The position numbers and the translations under genes are program-made. Positions 9,392 to 21,574 of a stretch of 64,000 bases of DNA are shown here, one piece after another. Positions within the stretch are counted from its first letter, which is position 1, and every line of letters begins with the position of its first letter. Source of the stretch: Lebetimonas sp. JH292 (GTDB taxonomy: Bacteria; Campylobacterota; Campylobacteria; Campylobacterales; Nautiliaceae); assembly GCF_000523275.1 (NCBI RefSeq), contig NZ_ATHQ01000001.1, positions 195,001 to 259,000 on the forward strand. Direction: 5' to 3'. The notes under the pieces were generated by a model that worked only from the letters and a program-made list of their open reading frames with translations, was not told the DNA's origin and ran no database searches.

Positions 9392-10729
9392 CTATTTTAA
9401 ATAATTCGGAATAATTTCTTTTTCAATAACATAATCCAAATCATCAGCCTCTCTAATTAAATGAGAAGTTGAACTTTTATCAATAAAAGACAGACTTTTG
9501 GACGATATCTAATAAACTGCATTGATTGAGTATAATTATATGCACCAACAGGCCAAAGACTCAATACACTCCCCCGCTCAAGCGGAGGCAACATTATATT
9601 TTCTGCAATAACATCTATATTCATACAAAGTGGACCATTTATCATTGACGGTTCGTTTAATCCTTCATATCTTTTATCAAGTGCTATATCAAAATTATAC
9701 CAAAATGCTGTATATAACAAATTAACTCCTGCATCCACAATATAACCTTTTTTACCGTCTGGAAATCTTTTTGATGCAAATACAGATGTGAGTAAATAGC
9801 CAGCTTCATCAATTAATGCCCTACCAGTTTCTAAATAAAGTTTTGGTAATTTTTTATCATTAAATTCATAAATTGCATTTGTAACTGCTTCTGCATATTC
9901 ATCCGCGCTTGGCACTATAACCTCTGGAGGTTGATATACACCTTTTAATCTGTTTTTACTAGCAAATCCTCCACCAATGTCAATATATTCAATTTCATAT
10001 CCAAAATCTTCTTGCACTTTTTTTCTAAGATCCATTAATTTTCTAACTTCATTTGCGTAAGCATTTGCTACTAAACATAAAGGTTCCAATATGGGCATGA
10101 AGCCCTGTTAAATACAGTTTCTTACCTTTATAAATTCTTTTAATTGCTTCATAAGCTTCTCCATTATCTATATTAAATCCAAATCTGCTCCATTGAGGAT
10201 AAATACCTGTATCCATATTGCATCTAATTGCCACAGGAATATTAATTCCAAACTCATCCGCAATATCTTCTAAATCGTTAATTTCATAAAGATGGTCGAT
10301 ATGAATTTTAGCACCCTCTTTTACCGCAACTTTTAATGCTTCTTTTGGTTTATATGGACCATTAAAAATTATATCTTTTCCATCAATGCCGTTTCTTCTT
10401 GCTTTTTGATATTCAAATTCGCTTACAACTTCAGCTTTGCTCCCAAGTTTATGATAAATTTTACAAATAGCATCTAAATAATTAGTTTTATAACTCCACC
10501 AAAATTCAACCTCTGGATATCTGCTTGAAAAAGCTTCTTTAAATTCTAAATATTTATCTTCAATACTCCTTTGACTGAAAACAAATAGAGGTGAGCCGAA
10601 TTTTTCAACTAAATCCCTAACTTTTACTCCATCTATTTCACTTCTTATTTTTTGAGATTTAAGAGGTGAGCCGTATTTACTTGCAAGTGCAAAATCAACT
10701 CTATTTATTGTAGGTTTTTCATAATTCAT
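9392..10729 (-). pseudogene. PLP-dependent decarboxylase of the DAP/ornithine (fold III) family, two frameshifts
   Basis: About 445 residues across frames 10049-10729, 9457-10098 and a tail ending at 9392. PLP lysine lies in FWWSYKTNYLD (~83), with GLHAHIGTF (~210), YIDIGGGF (~250), LETGRALIDEAG (~310) and the catalytic Cys in GPLCMNIDVIAEN (~380). The first shift, near 10080, looks like one extra T; the second lies near 9490. It follows the ATP-grasp gene by 10 bp. The family acts on diaminopimelate, arginine, ornithine or carboxy-spermidine. This is not the housekeeping lysA by context; substrate unknown. Confidence 0.7.
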
Positions 10730-10738
10730 TTTTTCTCC

Positions 10739-11740
10739 TTAAAGTTCTTTTTTATTCATTAATGTTAAAAACTGTTTAAAATCAACACTTAATTCTTCCA
10801 CATACCTTACATACATTTTTTCAAGTGGATAATCTAAATTTTGTTTTACATTTTTACCATTTATTAATTCTATTAATATCTGAGGAAGATTAACTCCTAA
10901 ATCAGTAGCAAAATAAACCCATGCCGGAAATCTGGGATTTATCTCAATTAAATAAATTTCATTGTTATAAACCATTGCTTCAAGCTCAAACGCCCCTCTC
11001 CAATTTTTAGAAAATTCAACTGCTAAATTTAAAAGTTTTTCATTTTTAATACTTACCGCGCTCCAAACTTTTCCTAAATCCGTGGTTGTCAATTTTTTTA
11101 TACCAACACCGCCTTTTAATTCATAATTACTGATTCCTACATAATTAATTTCAATTCCGTTAATAACTTCCTGTACTAAAAGAGGAAAACCCCACTCATT
11201 TGAAATTTTGTAAAAATATTCAATTGCTTCATCTAAATTATAGGCTTTATAAGCTTTGTAATAATTTCCTTTAACCATTATCGGAAAACCCAGCTCTTTT
11301 GTGGCAGAGATTAAATCATCAAGAGATAAAATTTTAATAGTTTTAGGATGTTTAACACCAAGTTTTTTACAAAATTCGCTAAGTTTTGATTTATCTCTCA
11401 TTTCAAACTGTTTAAGGGTTGGTAAAAATGTTTTTAATCCCAATTCTTCAATGTTTTTCTGATATTTAATATATAAAGGTAGTTCAGCATCTAAGTTTGG
11501 TATTAAAACATTAATATCAGATTTTTCCTTAATATATCTGATTCTGTTTTCAAACTCTTCATAACCAAGAGTTGGATAAGGCATTAAATAAACTTTTTCA
11601 AATAAATCCTGATAAACTCCCGGCTCATTTGGGTCATAACTTAAGCCAATTAATTTATATTTATCTTTTAAACTTTTGGCAACTCCTATACCAGGAGCTG
11701 GATTGTCAGTGTTATTTAATCCACTAATTGCTATTTTCAT
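10739..11740 (-). CDS. ATP-grasp carboxylate-amine ligase
   Basis: 333-residue CarB-type ATP-grasp enzyme: N-terminal Rossmann-like preATP-grasp (MKIAISGLNN...GIGVAKSL), ATP-binding strand GFPIMVKGNYYKAYKAYN (~150-168), LVQEVINGIEINY (~190), and metal-binding YLIEINPRFPAW (~277). It should join a carboxylate to an amine or thiol through an acyl-phosphate. Its start overlaps the PqqD-like gene by 17 bp, and a PLP decarboxylase follows. The trio suggests modification of an amino acid or small peptide; the substrate is not identifiable. Confidence 0.8.
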   Translation of the reverse strand: MKIAISGLNNTDNPAPGIGVAKSLKDKYKLIGLSYDPNEPGVYQDLFEKVYLMPYPTLGYEEFENRIRYIKEKSDINVLIPNLDAELPLYIKYQKNIEELGLKTFLPTLKQFEMRDKSKLSEFCKKLGVKHPKTIKILSLDDLISATKELGFPIMVKGNYYKAYKAYNLDEAIEYFYKISNEWGFPLLVQEVINGIEINYVGISNYELKGGVGIKKLTTTDLGKVWSAVSIKNEKLLNLAVEFSKNWRGAFELEAMVYNNEIYLIEINPRFPAWVYFATDLGVNLPQILIELINGKNVKQNLDYPLEKMYVRYVEELSVDFKQFLTLMNKKEL

Positions 11741-11972
11741 TGATTAGCCCATAAATTTTTAATTTTTGAAAAAAATCATTAACATCAATATAAACTTCTC
11801 TCCAATCTTTATTAGTTTCAGATGAAATAATAGATATTATTTCATCTTTATTTTTACCTTCTTTAATTAGCTCAATAATTCTTTTTGCTGTATCATTTAA
11901 CTGAAAGGTAATACCAAGAGATGGAATAAATCCCATATTATTTTCATCAATAACCATTTCATTTATCAACAT
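11724..11972 (-). CDS. PqqD-like peptide-recognition protein
   Basis: 82-residue protein with the small winged-helix PqqD/RRE fold: N-terminal strands MVIDENNMGFIPSLGITFQLNDTAK-like in pattern, then helices IELIKEGKNKDEII and WREVYIDVNDFFQKLKIYGLI. PqqD proteins bind precursor peptides and hand them to modifying enzymes. First gene of the seven-gene minus operon, 70 bp downstream of guaB. AAGGAG lies 7 bases before the ATG. No precursor peptide gene was recognised nearby. Confidence 0.65.
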   Translation of the reverse strand: MLINEMVIDENNMGFIPSLGITFQLNDTAKRIIELIKEGKNKDEIISIISSETNKDWREVYIDVNDFFQKLKIYGLINENSN

Positions 11973-12042
11973 AACAACTCCTTAATTTTTTAAAATGATA
12001 AAAAAGAAAGGTAAATGGAAAGTTAATGAAGAAAAAAGAAAA

Positions 12043-14839
<2,797 letters not shown>

Positions 14840-14843
<4 letters not shown>

Positions 14844-14947
14844 TTATTCTCCTTTAAATTTTTAAGCCACAAATATATTAAATAACTCCCTACCGCCAAA
14901 AAAATTGCAGTTAAAGCAACAAGCCATGAAGGAACAGGTTTATCCAT
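14840..14947 (-). CDS. 35-residue single-pass membrane protein between ileS and gatA
   Basis: Short frame: start MDKPVPSWLVALTAI, one hydrophobic segment to about residue 28, then a basic tail ending LKENK. ATG at 14947 lies inside the last codons of ileS (overlap 8 bp) and its TGA overlaps the gatA ATG. Tight coupling on both sides, a clean transmembrane pattern and AAAGGAG before gatA inside its end argue that it is a real gene. Campylobacter jejuni has a similarly placed small membrane ORF (from memory). Function unknown. Confidence 0.75.
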
Positions 14948-17684
14948 TTATAACCTTATTGCATCTAACACAAAGCCCGCCTTCTTCTTTTGCTAAATAT
15001 CTCCAGCATCTTGGGCATTTATGCAGAGGAGATTTTTTAATTTTTATAACAAACTGCTCATCTTTTGTATGAAATTCGCCAAATTCCTCTCCTTCTATTT
15101 CATCACCAATCATACTAACAACAAAAAAATCAGCCATTTCTTCATTTATTAATTCCACATAATTCGTTTCAATGGCAAGTTCAAGAGTATCTTTTATAAC
15201 TTTTTCTTTTTTAAGTTTATCAACAAGTTCAAAAAATCTTCTTCTTATTTCGAGAATTTCATCACTTATAGGATTTTCCACATCTGCCAAAGGGGTATAT
15301 ACAAAATCAAATACATCCTTTGCGTCTTCTTTTATAACATTAGGTGCATGCTCAACCGCTTCATCCATTGTATATGTAAGAACAGGTGCCAAAATAGAAA
15401 CAAGACCTCTTGCTATTAAAGCCATAGCACTCTGGGAATTTCTTCTTTTAGGAGAATCTTTAGCCTCACAATAGAGTCTGTCTTTACAAACATCAAGATA
15501 TATTGCGCTAAGCTCGGTAACTATAAAATTATTTAAAATATTAAGAGCTTTCGAAAAATCATATTTGTTAAACAGATATATAACCTCATCAAACACATTT
15601 TTAGCCCTGTTTAATATCCATTTATCTATATTTGAGGGAGCACTTAGATTTATTTCTTCCAAATCATTAACATTGGCAAGTAAAAATCTTATTGTATTTC
15701 TCAGCTTTCTGTATTGTTCAGAAACCTGTTTTAATATATTTTCCCCAAGTTTTATATCTCCGCTGTAATCACTGCTCGCAACCCATAACCTCAGGATTTC
15801 GGTTCCGTATTTTTTGGCAACTTCACTAGGTGCAACAACATTCCCTTTTGATTTGCTCATTTTTTCACCGTTTTCATCAACAGTAAATCCGTGTGTTAAA
15901 ATTGATTTATACGGTGCTTTATTTTCAACTGCGGTTGAAACAAGCAATGAACTTTGGAACCAGCCCCTGTGCTGGTCGCTTCCTTCAAGATACATACTCG
16001 CCGGATAATTACCAGCATCGTATCTGCCTGATTTAAGCACTGCAAACCATGTAGAGCCGCTGTCAAACCAAACATCCAAAATATCATCTATTTTTTCAAG
16101 TTTAGGCGCCATTTCTTTTTTATTTTCAGGTAAAAGTTCCTCTATGCTCATTTCATACCAGGCATCGGCACCTTTTACTTTAAAAATACTATAAATATTT
16201 TCAATAATTTCATCGTCTATTATTAGCTCACCTGTTTCTTTATTTCTAAAAAACGCAATTGGCACTCCCCAGTCTCTTTGTCGTGAAATACACCAGTCAG
16301 GTCTGTTGCTGAGCATTGATGTTAATCTGTTTTTACCGGTTTTTGGGGTAAATTCAATATTTTCAATTTCTTTTAGGGCTTTGTTTCTTAGTGTATTACC
16401 TTCGTAAGTCTTATCCATTGCTATAAAAAACTGTTTTGTCGCCCTGAAAATAACAGGATTGTGACATCTCCAGCAATGAGGATAAGAGTGGGTAAATTTA
16501 GAGGATTTTATTAAATTCTCACCAAGCAGTTCCAAAATTTTTTCATTTGCCTCGAATATATGCATTCCTACAAATTCGCTTGATTTATCTCCCAAAAGTT
16601 TTTCAGTTTCTAAAGTTTTTGAATATTTACCTTCACTGTCAACCGGCTGTAATATATCCGAATATCCGTATTTTAACCATACTTTATAATCTTCTTCCCC
16701 GTGCCCCGGAGCCGTATGAACGCAGCCTGTTCCGCCGTCCATTGTCACATGTTCTCCGAGTAAAATCACAGAAGTTCTGTTGTTTAAGGGATTTATTGCT
16801 TTTAAACCTTCAAGTTCTTTCGAATCAAATTCTTTTACAATATCCCCTCTTACAACATCTTCACTTCTTAATGTCTCATAAAGAGGTTTGGCGACTATAA
16901 AATCATCGCTTGTCAAAACATATTTAACTTCAGGAGAAAGAGCTATTCCCATATTTGCCGGAAGTGTCCAAGGTGTTGTTGTCCAGATTATTATTTTGGC
17001 ATGTTTAGTTCCAAGAGTTTTGTTTGCCTCTTTGCTTAGAGGAAATGTAACATAAATGGAATAATCTTGCTTTTCTTCATATTCGACCTCAGCTTCAGCA
17101 AGTGCTGTTTCATCATGCATACACCAAAAAACAGGCTTGCTTCTTTCTACTAAAAGCCCTTTTTTTGCTATTTCGCTTAATGCTTTATAAATATCTGCTT
17201 CAAAAGCAAAATCCATCGTCTTATAAGGATTTTCCCAATCTCCTATAACACCGAGAGCCTTAAATTCTTCTTTTTGTATTTCTATAAATTTGGCGGCATG
17301 AGTCCGGCAAAGTTCCCTTATTTTTGTTTTAGGAAGATTTTCTTTTTTTGCCCTTCCGATTTTCTTTTCAACCTGCTGCTCAATAGGAAGGCCGTGACAG
17401 TCCCAACCGGGTACATATCTTATATCAAAACCCTGAAAATAATAAAATTTATTGATTATATCTTTTAGAATTTTATTTAAAGCATGCCCTATATGAATAT
17501 GACCGTTTGCATAAGGGGGACCGTCATGAAGATTAAATCTTTCATTGCCTTGTCTGTTTTGTTTCATTTTTTCATAAACATTTTCACTAAACCATTTTTT
17601 ATATCTTTTTGGTTCGTTTTGAGGTAAATTTCCGCGCATGGGAAATGTAGTCTTGGGCAAAAGAAGAGTTTCTTTATAATCCAT
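14940..17684 (-). CDS. ileS: Isoleucyl-tRNA synthetase
   Basis: 914-residue class I synthetase. HIGH motif in PYANGHIHIGHALNK (~55-70), KMSKS motif in GEKMSKSKGNVV (~610), CP1 editing domain between them (TTTPWTLPANMG, ~240), and a C-terminal zinc finger CPRCWRYLAKEEGGLCVRC (~890-908). Length is normal for a bacterial-type IleRS. Heads the operon ileS-small ORF-gatA-guaB. Confidence 0.98.
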   Translation of the reverse strand: MDYKETLLLPKTTFPMRGNLPQNEPKRYKKWFSENVYEKMKQNRQGNERFNLHDGPPYANGHIHIGHALNKILKDIINKFYYFQGFDIRYVPGWDCHGLPIEQQVEKKIGRAKKENLPKTKIRELCRTHAAKFIEIQKEEFKALGVIGDWENPYKTMDFAFEADIYKALSEIAKKGLLVERSKPVFWCMHDETALAEAEVEYEEKQDYSIYVTFPLSKEANKTLGTKHAKIIIWTTTPWTLPANMGIALSPEVKYVLTSDDFIVAKPLYETLRSEDVVRGDIVKEFDSKELEGLKAINPLNNRTSVILLGEHVTMDGGTGCVHTAPGHGEEDYKVWLKYGYSDILQPVDSEGKYSKTLETEKLLGDKSSEFVGMHIFEANEKILELLGENLIKSSKFTHSYPHCWRCHNPVIFRATKQFFIAMDKTYEGNTLRNKALKEIENIEFTPKTGKNRLTSMLSNRPDWCISRQRDWGVPIAFFRNKETGELIIDDEIIENIYSIFKVKGADAWYEMSIEELLPENKKEMAPKLEKIDDILDVWFDSGSTWFAVLKSGRYDAGNYPASMYLEGSDQHRGWFQSSLLVSTAVENKAPYKSILTHGFTVDENGEKMSKSKGNVVAPSEVAKKYGTEILRLWVASSDYSGDIKLGENILKQVSEQYRKLRNTIRFLLANVNDLEEINLSAPSNIDKWILNRAKNVFDEVIYLFNKYDFSKALNILNNFIVTELSAIYLDVCKDRLYCEAKDSPKRRNSQSAMALIARGLVSILAPVLTYTMDEAVEHAPNVIKEDAKDVFDFVYTPLADVENPISDEILEIRRRFFELVDKLKKEKVIKDTLELAIETNYVELINEEMADFFVVSMIGDEIEGEEFGEFHTKDEQFVIKIKKSPLHKCPRCWRYLAKEEGGLCVRCNKVING

Positions 17685-17717
17685 TAAAGTTTCCTTTTTT
17701 TGCGAAGTATTATACCA

Positions 17718-17800
17718 TAAATGTTAAGTGAAAAATGAAAAGTGCAAAATGAAAAATAAATTATCTACAATTTTTCACTTTTAATCTTTAACTTTCCATT
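17718..17800. repeat. Imperfect A-rich simple repeat (GAAAAATGAAAAGTG type)
   Basis: Degenerate 7-8 bp units (AAATGAAAA, AAAGTGCAAAATG), with reverse-complement-like units at 17765-17800. It fills the ppk2-ileS gap. The same family recurs at 29585-29665, 31350-31400, 33930-34042, 36600-36672, 38690-38745 and 49965-50005. Confidence 0.7.
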
Positions 17801-18598
17801 TTATTCAATATGCGAAACAAATTTCACAATAGTAGGATCAGGCAGAAAAAAATAATCTTTATCATCATAATCAAACTGGGAGATAATATCCCTTATTATA
17901 TTAATTCTTGCTCTTTTTTTATCATTTGCATCAACTATAACCCATGGTGCATAAGGAGTTGAGCTTGCGGCAAACATATCATCTTTTAATTTTTGATATT
18001 CATCATAATGCTCATAACTTTTCCAGTCAAGTGTTGAGAGTTTCCATTTTTTTAGCGGATCCGTTTCACGTGATTTTAATCTTTTATACATTTCCTCCTT
18101 GCTGATGTTTAAATAATATTTAAAAAATTTTATTCCATCATCTACTATAAGTTCTTCAAATCTCGGACACTGACGGATAAATCTTAAATATTCCTCATGA
18201 GTACAAAATCCGAAAATAACTTCAACCCCTGCCCTGTTGTACCAGCTTCTATTAAAAAATACCATTTCTCCACCGGCCGGAAAATGAGGTACATATCTCT
18301 GAAAATACCATTCACTCTTTTCTTTATTGCTTGGTTTATCAAGAGCCACGCTTCTGGCAAACCTTGGATTTAAATGTTCAAGTATTCTTTTTATTGTTCC
18401 GTCTTTTCCCGCGGTATCCATTCCTTCAAAAACTATTAGCATTCTTTTTTGATGTTTTTGAATCCATGTCTGAAGTTTTACAAGCTCTATTTGAAGATTT
18501 AAAAGTTCTTTTTCATAAAATTTATCCTTCAATTTTCCGTTTTTTTTAAACACTTTCTCTTTAGGCAAGGTATATTCAGGCAAATTGTTTTTTTTCAT
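17801..18598 (-). CDS. ppk2: Polyphosphate kinase 2
   Basis: 265-residue PPK2-family P-loop kinase transferring phosphate between polyphosphate and nucleotides. Walker A FEGMDTAGKDGTIKR (~58-72), Asp/Arg block FFNRSWYNRAGVE (~118-130), lid region FKYYLNISKEEMYKRLKSRE (~163-182). Single-domain (class I) length. It diverges from the cinA-like gene over a 50-bp palindromic promoter region. Whether it makes GTP, ATP or polyP cannot be told from sequence. Confidence 0.92.
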   Translation of the reverse strand: MKKNNLPEYTLPKEKVFKKNGKLKDKFYEKELLNLQIELVKLQTWIQKHQKRMLIVFEGMDTAGKDGTIKRILEHLNPRFARSVALDKPSNKEKSEWYFQRYVPHFPAGGEMVFFNRSWYNRAGVEVIFGFCTHEEYLRFIRQCPRFEELIVDDGIKFFKYYLNISKEEMYKRLKSRETDPLKKWKLSTLDWKSYEHYDEYQKLKDDMFAASSTPYAPWVIVDANDKKRARINIIRDIISQFDYDDKDYFFLPDPTIVKFVSHIE

Positions 18599-18648
18599 TT
18601 TTTTCTCCTTTTTGATACAATATCTTAATTATAACAAAAGGATAAACA
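18599..18648. promoter_or_regulatory. Compact divergent promoter (ppk2/cinA-like)
   Basis: Reads CTCCTTTTTGATACAATATC then TTAATTATAACAAAAGG. Shine-Dalgarno (AAAGG) and -10-like boxes (TTGATACAAT on plus, TATAAT on minus) face each other in an imperfect palindrome. The same design recurs at other divergent pairs in the window. Confidence 0.6.
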
Positions 18649-19656
18649 ATGGAAGTTTTTTTCGTGGGAAAAGCATGGAAATTTAAAAAAAATCTAAGAG
18701 ATGAACTTTTAAAAAAAATTGATTATGACAAACTTACGTTTTTAGATAAATTCGATATTAATTTTAAGCCCCAAAAAGAAACAATAATTGTCACAGATGA
18801 AAATTCTTATCCTCTTGTAGCCAAAATATTTGCAAACCTTACAAATCAAAATTTAGTGGTAAAAGATAATTTTTTGGTTCCTGAAATGGCAAAATATTCT
18901 AAAAATTCCTTCTTAATTGATTTTTATTATCAAATAAATATAATATTATTAAAAGACCAAATACCTGAAATTTTAATAATATCCCCGGAATATGAAGAAA
19001 TAAACATATTTAATCTGGATATAGAGAGTGCGAAACTGCTGTTGGAGCCTGTTTTTAACGCCTATAAAATAAACCCCGTTATTTTCGAAGAAGCGGGAAT
19101 AATAAAAATTTACACCGAACCTATTGATTTTAATATAAAAAAGGAAATTTTAAGCACTGTTCCGTATACTGTTTTCGGAAATATATTCGAGCATATTGTA
19201 AACAATCTGCCTCCTAAAAAAATAACATTCGCAGAAAGCTGTACAGGAGGGCTTATTGCAAGCACTCTAACAAAAATTTCAGGAAGCAGCAACTGTTTTG
19301 ACGGAAGCGTTGTGACTTATGCAAACAGAATAAAACACGAATGGCTTGGGGTTGAAGAGCTGACACTTGAAAAATACGGCGCTGTAAGCGAACAAACAGT
19401 AAAAGAAATGCTCCTCGGGGCACTTGAAATTTCTAAGGCGGATTATGCCCTGGCCGTTAGCGGAATAGCCGGACCTACAGGAGGGACGCCTCAAAAACCA
19501 GTGGGAACTGTATATATAGGCGTGGCAAACAAAAAAGAACTTAAAGTAGAACTTTTACACCTCAAAGGTGACAGAAATTATAATCAGTATCTGGCAATGA
19601 TGAATGCAATAAGACTTTTTATTACATTTAGCGGCCTTTATAGTAAAATTTCATAA
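18649..19656 (+). CDS. CinA-family protein (nicotinamide-nucleotide amidase-type C-terminus)
   Basis: 335 residues. The C-terminal ~155 residues are a CinA/PncC deamidase domain: TFAESCTGGLIASTLT (~190), FDGSVVTYANRIKHEWLGV, YGAVSEQTV, AVSGIAGPTGGTPQKPVGTVYIGV (~265-290). PncC recycles NMN to NaMN. The N-terminal ~170 residues replace the usual MoCF-like COG1058 domain with a very divergent version. First gene of an apparent operon with ribBA, hemH, dtd and a DUF2914 gene. Confidence 0.8.
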   Translation: MEVFFVGKAWKFKKNLRDELLKKIDYDKLTFLDKFDINFKPQKETIIVTDENSYPLVAKIFANLTNQNLVVKDNFLVPEMAKYSKNSFLIDFYYQINIILLKDQIPEILIISPEYEEINIFNLDIESAKLLLEPVFNAYKINPVIFEEAGIIKIYTEPIDFNIKKEILSTVPYTVFGNIFEHIVNNLPPKKITFAESCTGGLIASTLTKISGSSNCFDGSVVTYANRIKHEWLGVEELTLEKYGAVSEQTVKEMLLGALEISKADYALAVSGIAGPTGGTPQKPVGTVYIGVANKKELKVELLHLKGDRNYNQYLAMMNAIRLFITFSGLYSKIS

Positions 19657-19667
19657 AAAGGCAATTA

Positions 19668-20684
19668 ATGGATTCAATTGAAAGAGTAAAAAAAGCAATA
19701 GAAGAAATTCAAAAAGGCAATATCATTATAATGATTGATGATGAAGACAGGGAAAATGAAGGGGATTTGGTATATGCTGGAGTATTTTCAACTCCCCAAA
19801 AAGTAAATTTTCTGGCAAGCAAGGCCAAAGGTTTAATCTGTGTATCTTTAACAAAAGAAATAGCTGATAATCTTGATTTAACTCCTATGGTTCCGCAAAA
19901 TAAAGAGAATTTTTCAACAGCCTTTACAATAAGCGTGGATGCAAAAGAAACCAAAACTGGAATCAGTGCATATGAAAGAGATATGACTATAAAAAAATTA
20001 AGCTCACCTGTTTCAAAACCGGACGATTTTGTGCGACCGGGGCATATATTCCCGTTAATTGCAAAAGACGGAGGGGCACTAGTCAGAACCGGCCATACAG
20101 AAGGAAGTGTGGATATTTGCAAACTTGCTGGAGTCTATCCTGTAGCGGTAATTTGTGAGATAATGAAAGAAGACGGGACAATGGCCAGAAGAGGAGATTT
20201 GAAAGAATTTGCAAAACAAAATAATCTCTCTATTGTTTATATATCCGATATTGTAGAATACAGACTTCAGTATGAAAGCCTATTGAGCATTGAAAAAAAA
20301 GAAAAAATCAATTTAAAAGGAATTGATTTTGAAAAAATAACTTTTATTGACCATTTAGGCAATAAACACTATGTCTTAGCAAACAATCCTAAAGAAACTA
20401 CAAATGTAAAATTTTATCCTGTTATGAGCAATGTAGATTTTCTTTTAAATGAACAATTAATAAATGAATATAATAAAGTTTTGGAATATATAAAATATAA
20501 TTCCGGGGTTATTGTTTTTATAAATTCAAATTCAAAAGACAAAAACAAAGAATTCGGTATTGGGGCTCAAATACTCAAAAACCTTGGAATAAAAAATTTA
20601 AATCTGTTTTCACACAAAAAAAGCGAATTTAATTCTTTGAAAGGATTCGGCTTAGAAATAAACAAATATCTGGAAATAAAATGA
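19668..20684 (+). CDS. ribB: 3,4-dihydroxy-2-butanone-4-phosphate synthase with degenerate GTP cyclohydrolase II-like tail
   Basis: 338 residues. Residues 1-205 form a complete DHBP synthase for riboflavin synthesis: MIDDEDRENEGDL (~22-34), PGHIFPL (~125), GALVRTGHTEGSVDIC (~134-150), ICEIMKEDGTMARRGDL (~160-176). The C-terminal ~125 residues align only loosely with GTP cyclohydrolase II: the three zinc cysteines and the GRGIGL loop are missing, leaving KEFGIGAQILKNLGIKNLNL. The tail is probably non-catalytic, as reported for the RibBA of Helicobacter pylori. A separate ribA would be expected elsewhere. Confidence 0.88.
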   Translation: MDSIERVKKAIEEIQKGNIIIMIDDEDRENEGDLVYAGVFSTPQKVNFLASKAKGLICVSLTKEIADNLDLTPMVPQNKENFSTAFTISVDAKETKTGISAYERDMTIKKLSSPVSKPDDFVRPGHIFPLIAKDGGALVRTGHTEGSVDICKLAGVYPVAVICEIMKEDGTMARRGDLKEFAKQNNLSIVYISDIVEYRLQYESLLSIEKKEKINLKGIDFEKITFIDHLGNKHYVLANNPKETTNVKFYPVMSNVDFLLNEQLINEYNKVLEYIKYNSGVIVFINSNSKDKNKEFGIGAQILKNLGIKNLNLFSHKKSEFNSLKGFGLEINKYLEIK

Positions 20685-21574
20685 AAGCGGTAGTTTTGAT
20701 GAATATGGGAGGGGCAAGAAGTGAAAAAGAACTTAAAGAATTTTTATTTAATATGTTTATGGATAAAAGAATAATAAACTCGCCTTTGAGATATTTTCTT
20801 GCGCCCCTTATTTCAAATATAAGATATAAAAAAGTATGGAAAAATTATGAAAAAATCGGCGGCAGCAGAATTTATAAAATTACTGAACAAATATCTAAAA
20901 AACTTAAAAACAGCAGTTTTGATGTTTTGTATTCCATGCGATACACAAAACCAAATTTAAAAGATTTAGATTTACAAAAATATGAAGAAATTATCTTTTT
21001 ACCACTTTATCCACACTACTCTTTTACAACATACCAAAGTAGTGTTGATGAAATAAAAGAGCTTAATTTAAAAATTCCATATAAAATAATAAAACCTTTT
21101 TATAAAAATGAAAAATTTAATGAAATAATTAAAGCAAATATTTTAAATTCAATTGATAATCCTAAAAATTGGAATTTAATATTTTCAGCCCACGGACTTC
21201 CAAAAAGTATCATAAAAAAAGGTGATTCATACGAAAAAGAAGTAAATGAGCATGTAAATATTTTAAAAAAATTATTACCTGAATTTAAATCTATAAACTT
21301 AGCATATCAGTCAAGATTCGGACCGAGTGAATGGCTAAAACCTTATTTACACGAAAAGCTTAAAAAATATAAAAATGAAAATGTTTTAATTTATCCCATT
21401 TCATTTATGATAGACAATTCAGAAACAGATTTAGAACTTAAAATTGAGTATAAATACCTTGCAGAAGAAATTGGTATAAAAAATTATAAAGTGGTTGAAT
21501 GCCCAAATGATAATGAAAACACAATAAATTTTTTAAAGGAATTAATTAATGAAAGCAATAATTCAAAGAGTTAA
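20681..21574 (+). CDS. hemH: Ferrochelatase
   Basis: 297-residue enzyme inserting Fe2+ into protoporphyrin in the last step of haem synthesis. Visible: VLMNMGGARSEKELKEFL (N-terminus), IISPLRYFLAP-like block (~35), IFLPLYPHYSFTTY (~105), the metal-site His in NLIFSAHGLPKSIIKKGD (~170-186), AYQSRFGPSEWLKP (~210). Overlaps ribB by 4 bp and dtd by 26 bp. Confidence 0.93.
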   Translation: MKAVVLMNMGGARSEKELKEFLFNMFMDKRIINSPLRYFLAPLISNIRYKKVWKNYEKIGGSRIYKITEQISKKLKNSSFDVLYSMRYTKPNLKDLDLQKYEEIIFLPLYPHYSFTTYQSSVDEIKELNLKIPYKIIKPFYKNEKFNEIIKANILNSIDNPKNWNLIFSAHGLPKSIIKKGDSYEKEVNEHVNILKKLLPEFKSINLAYQSRFGPSEWLKPYLHEKLKKYKNENVLIYPISFMIDNSETDLELKIEYKYLAEEIGIKNYKVVECPNDNENTINFLKELINESNNSKS

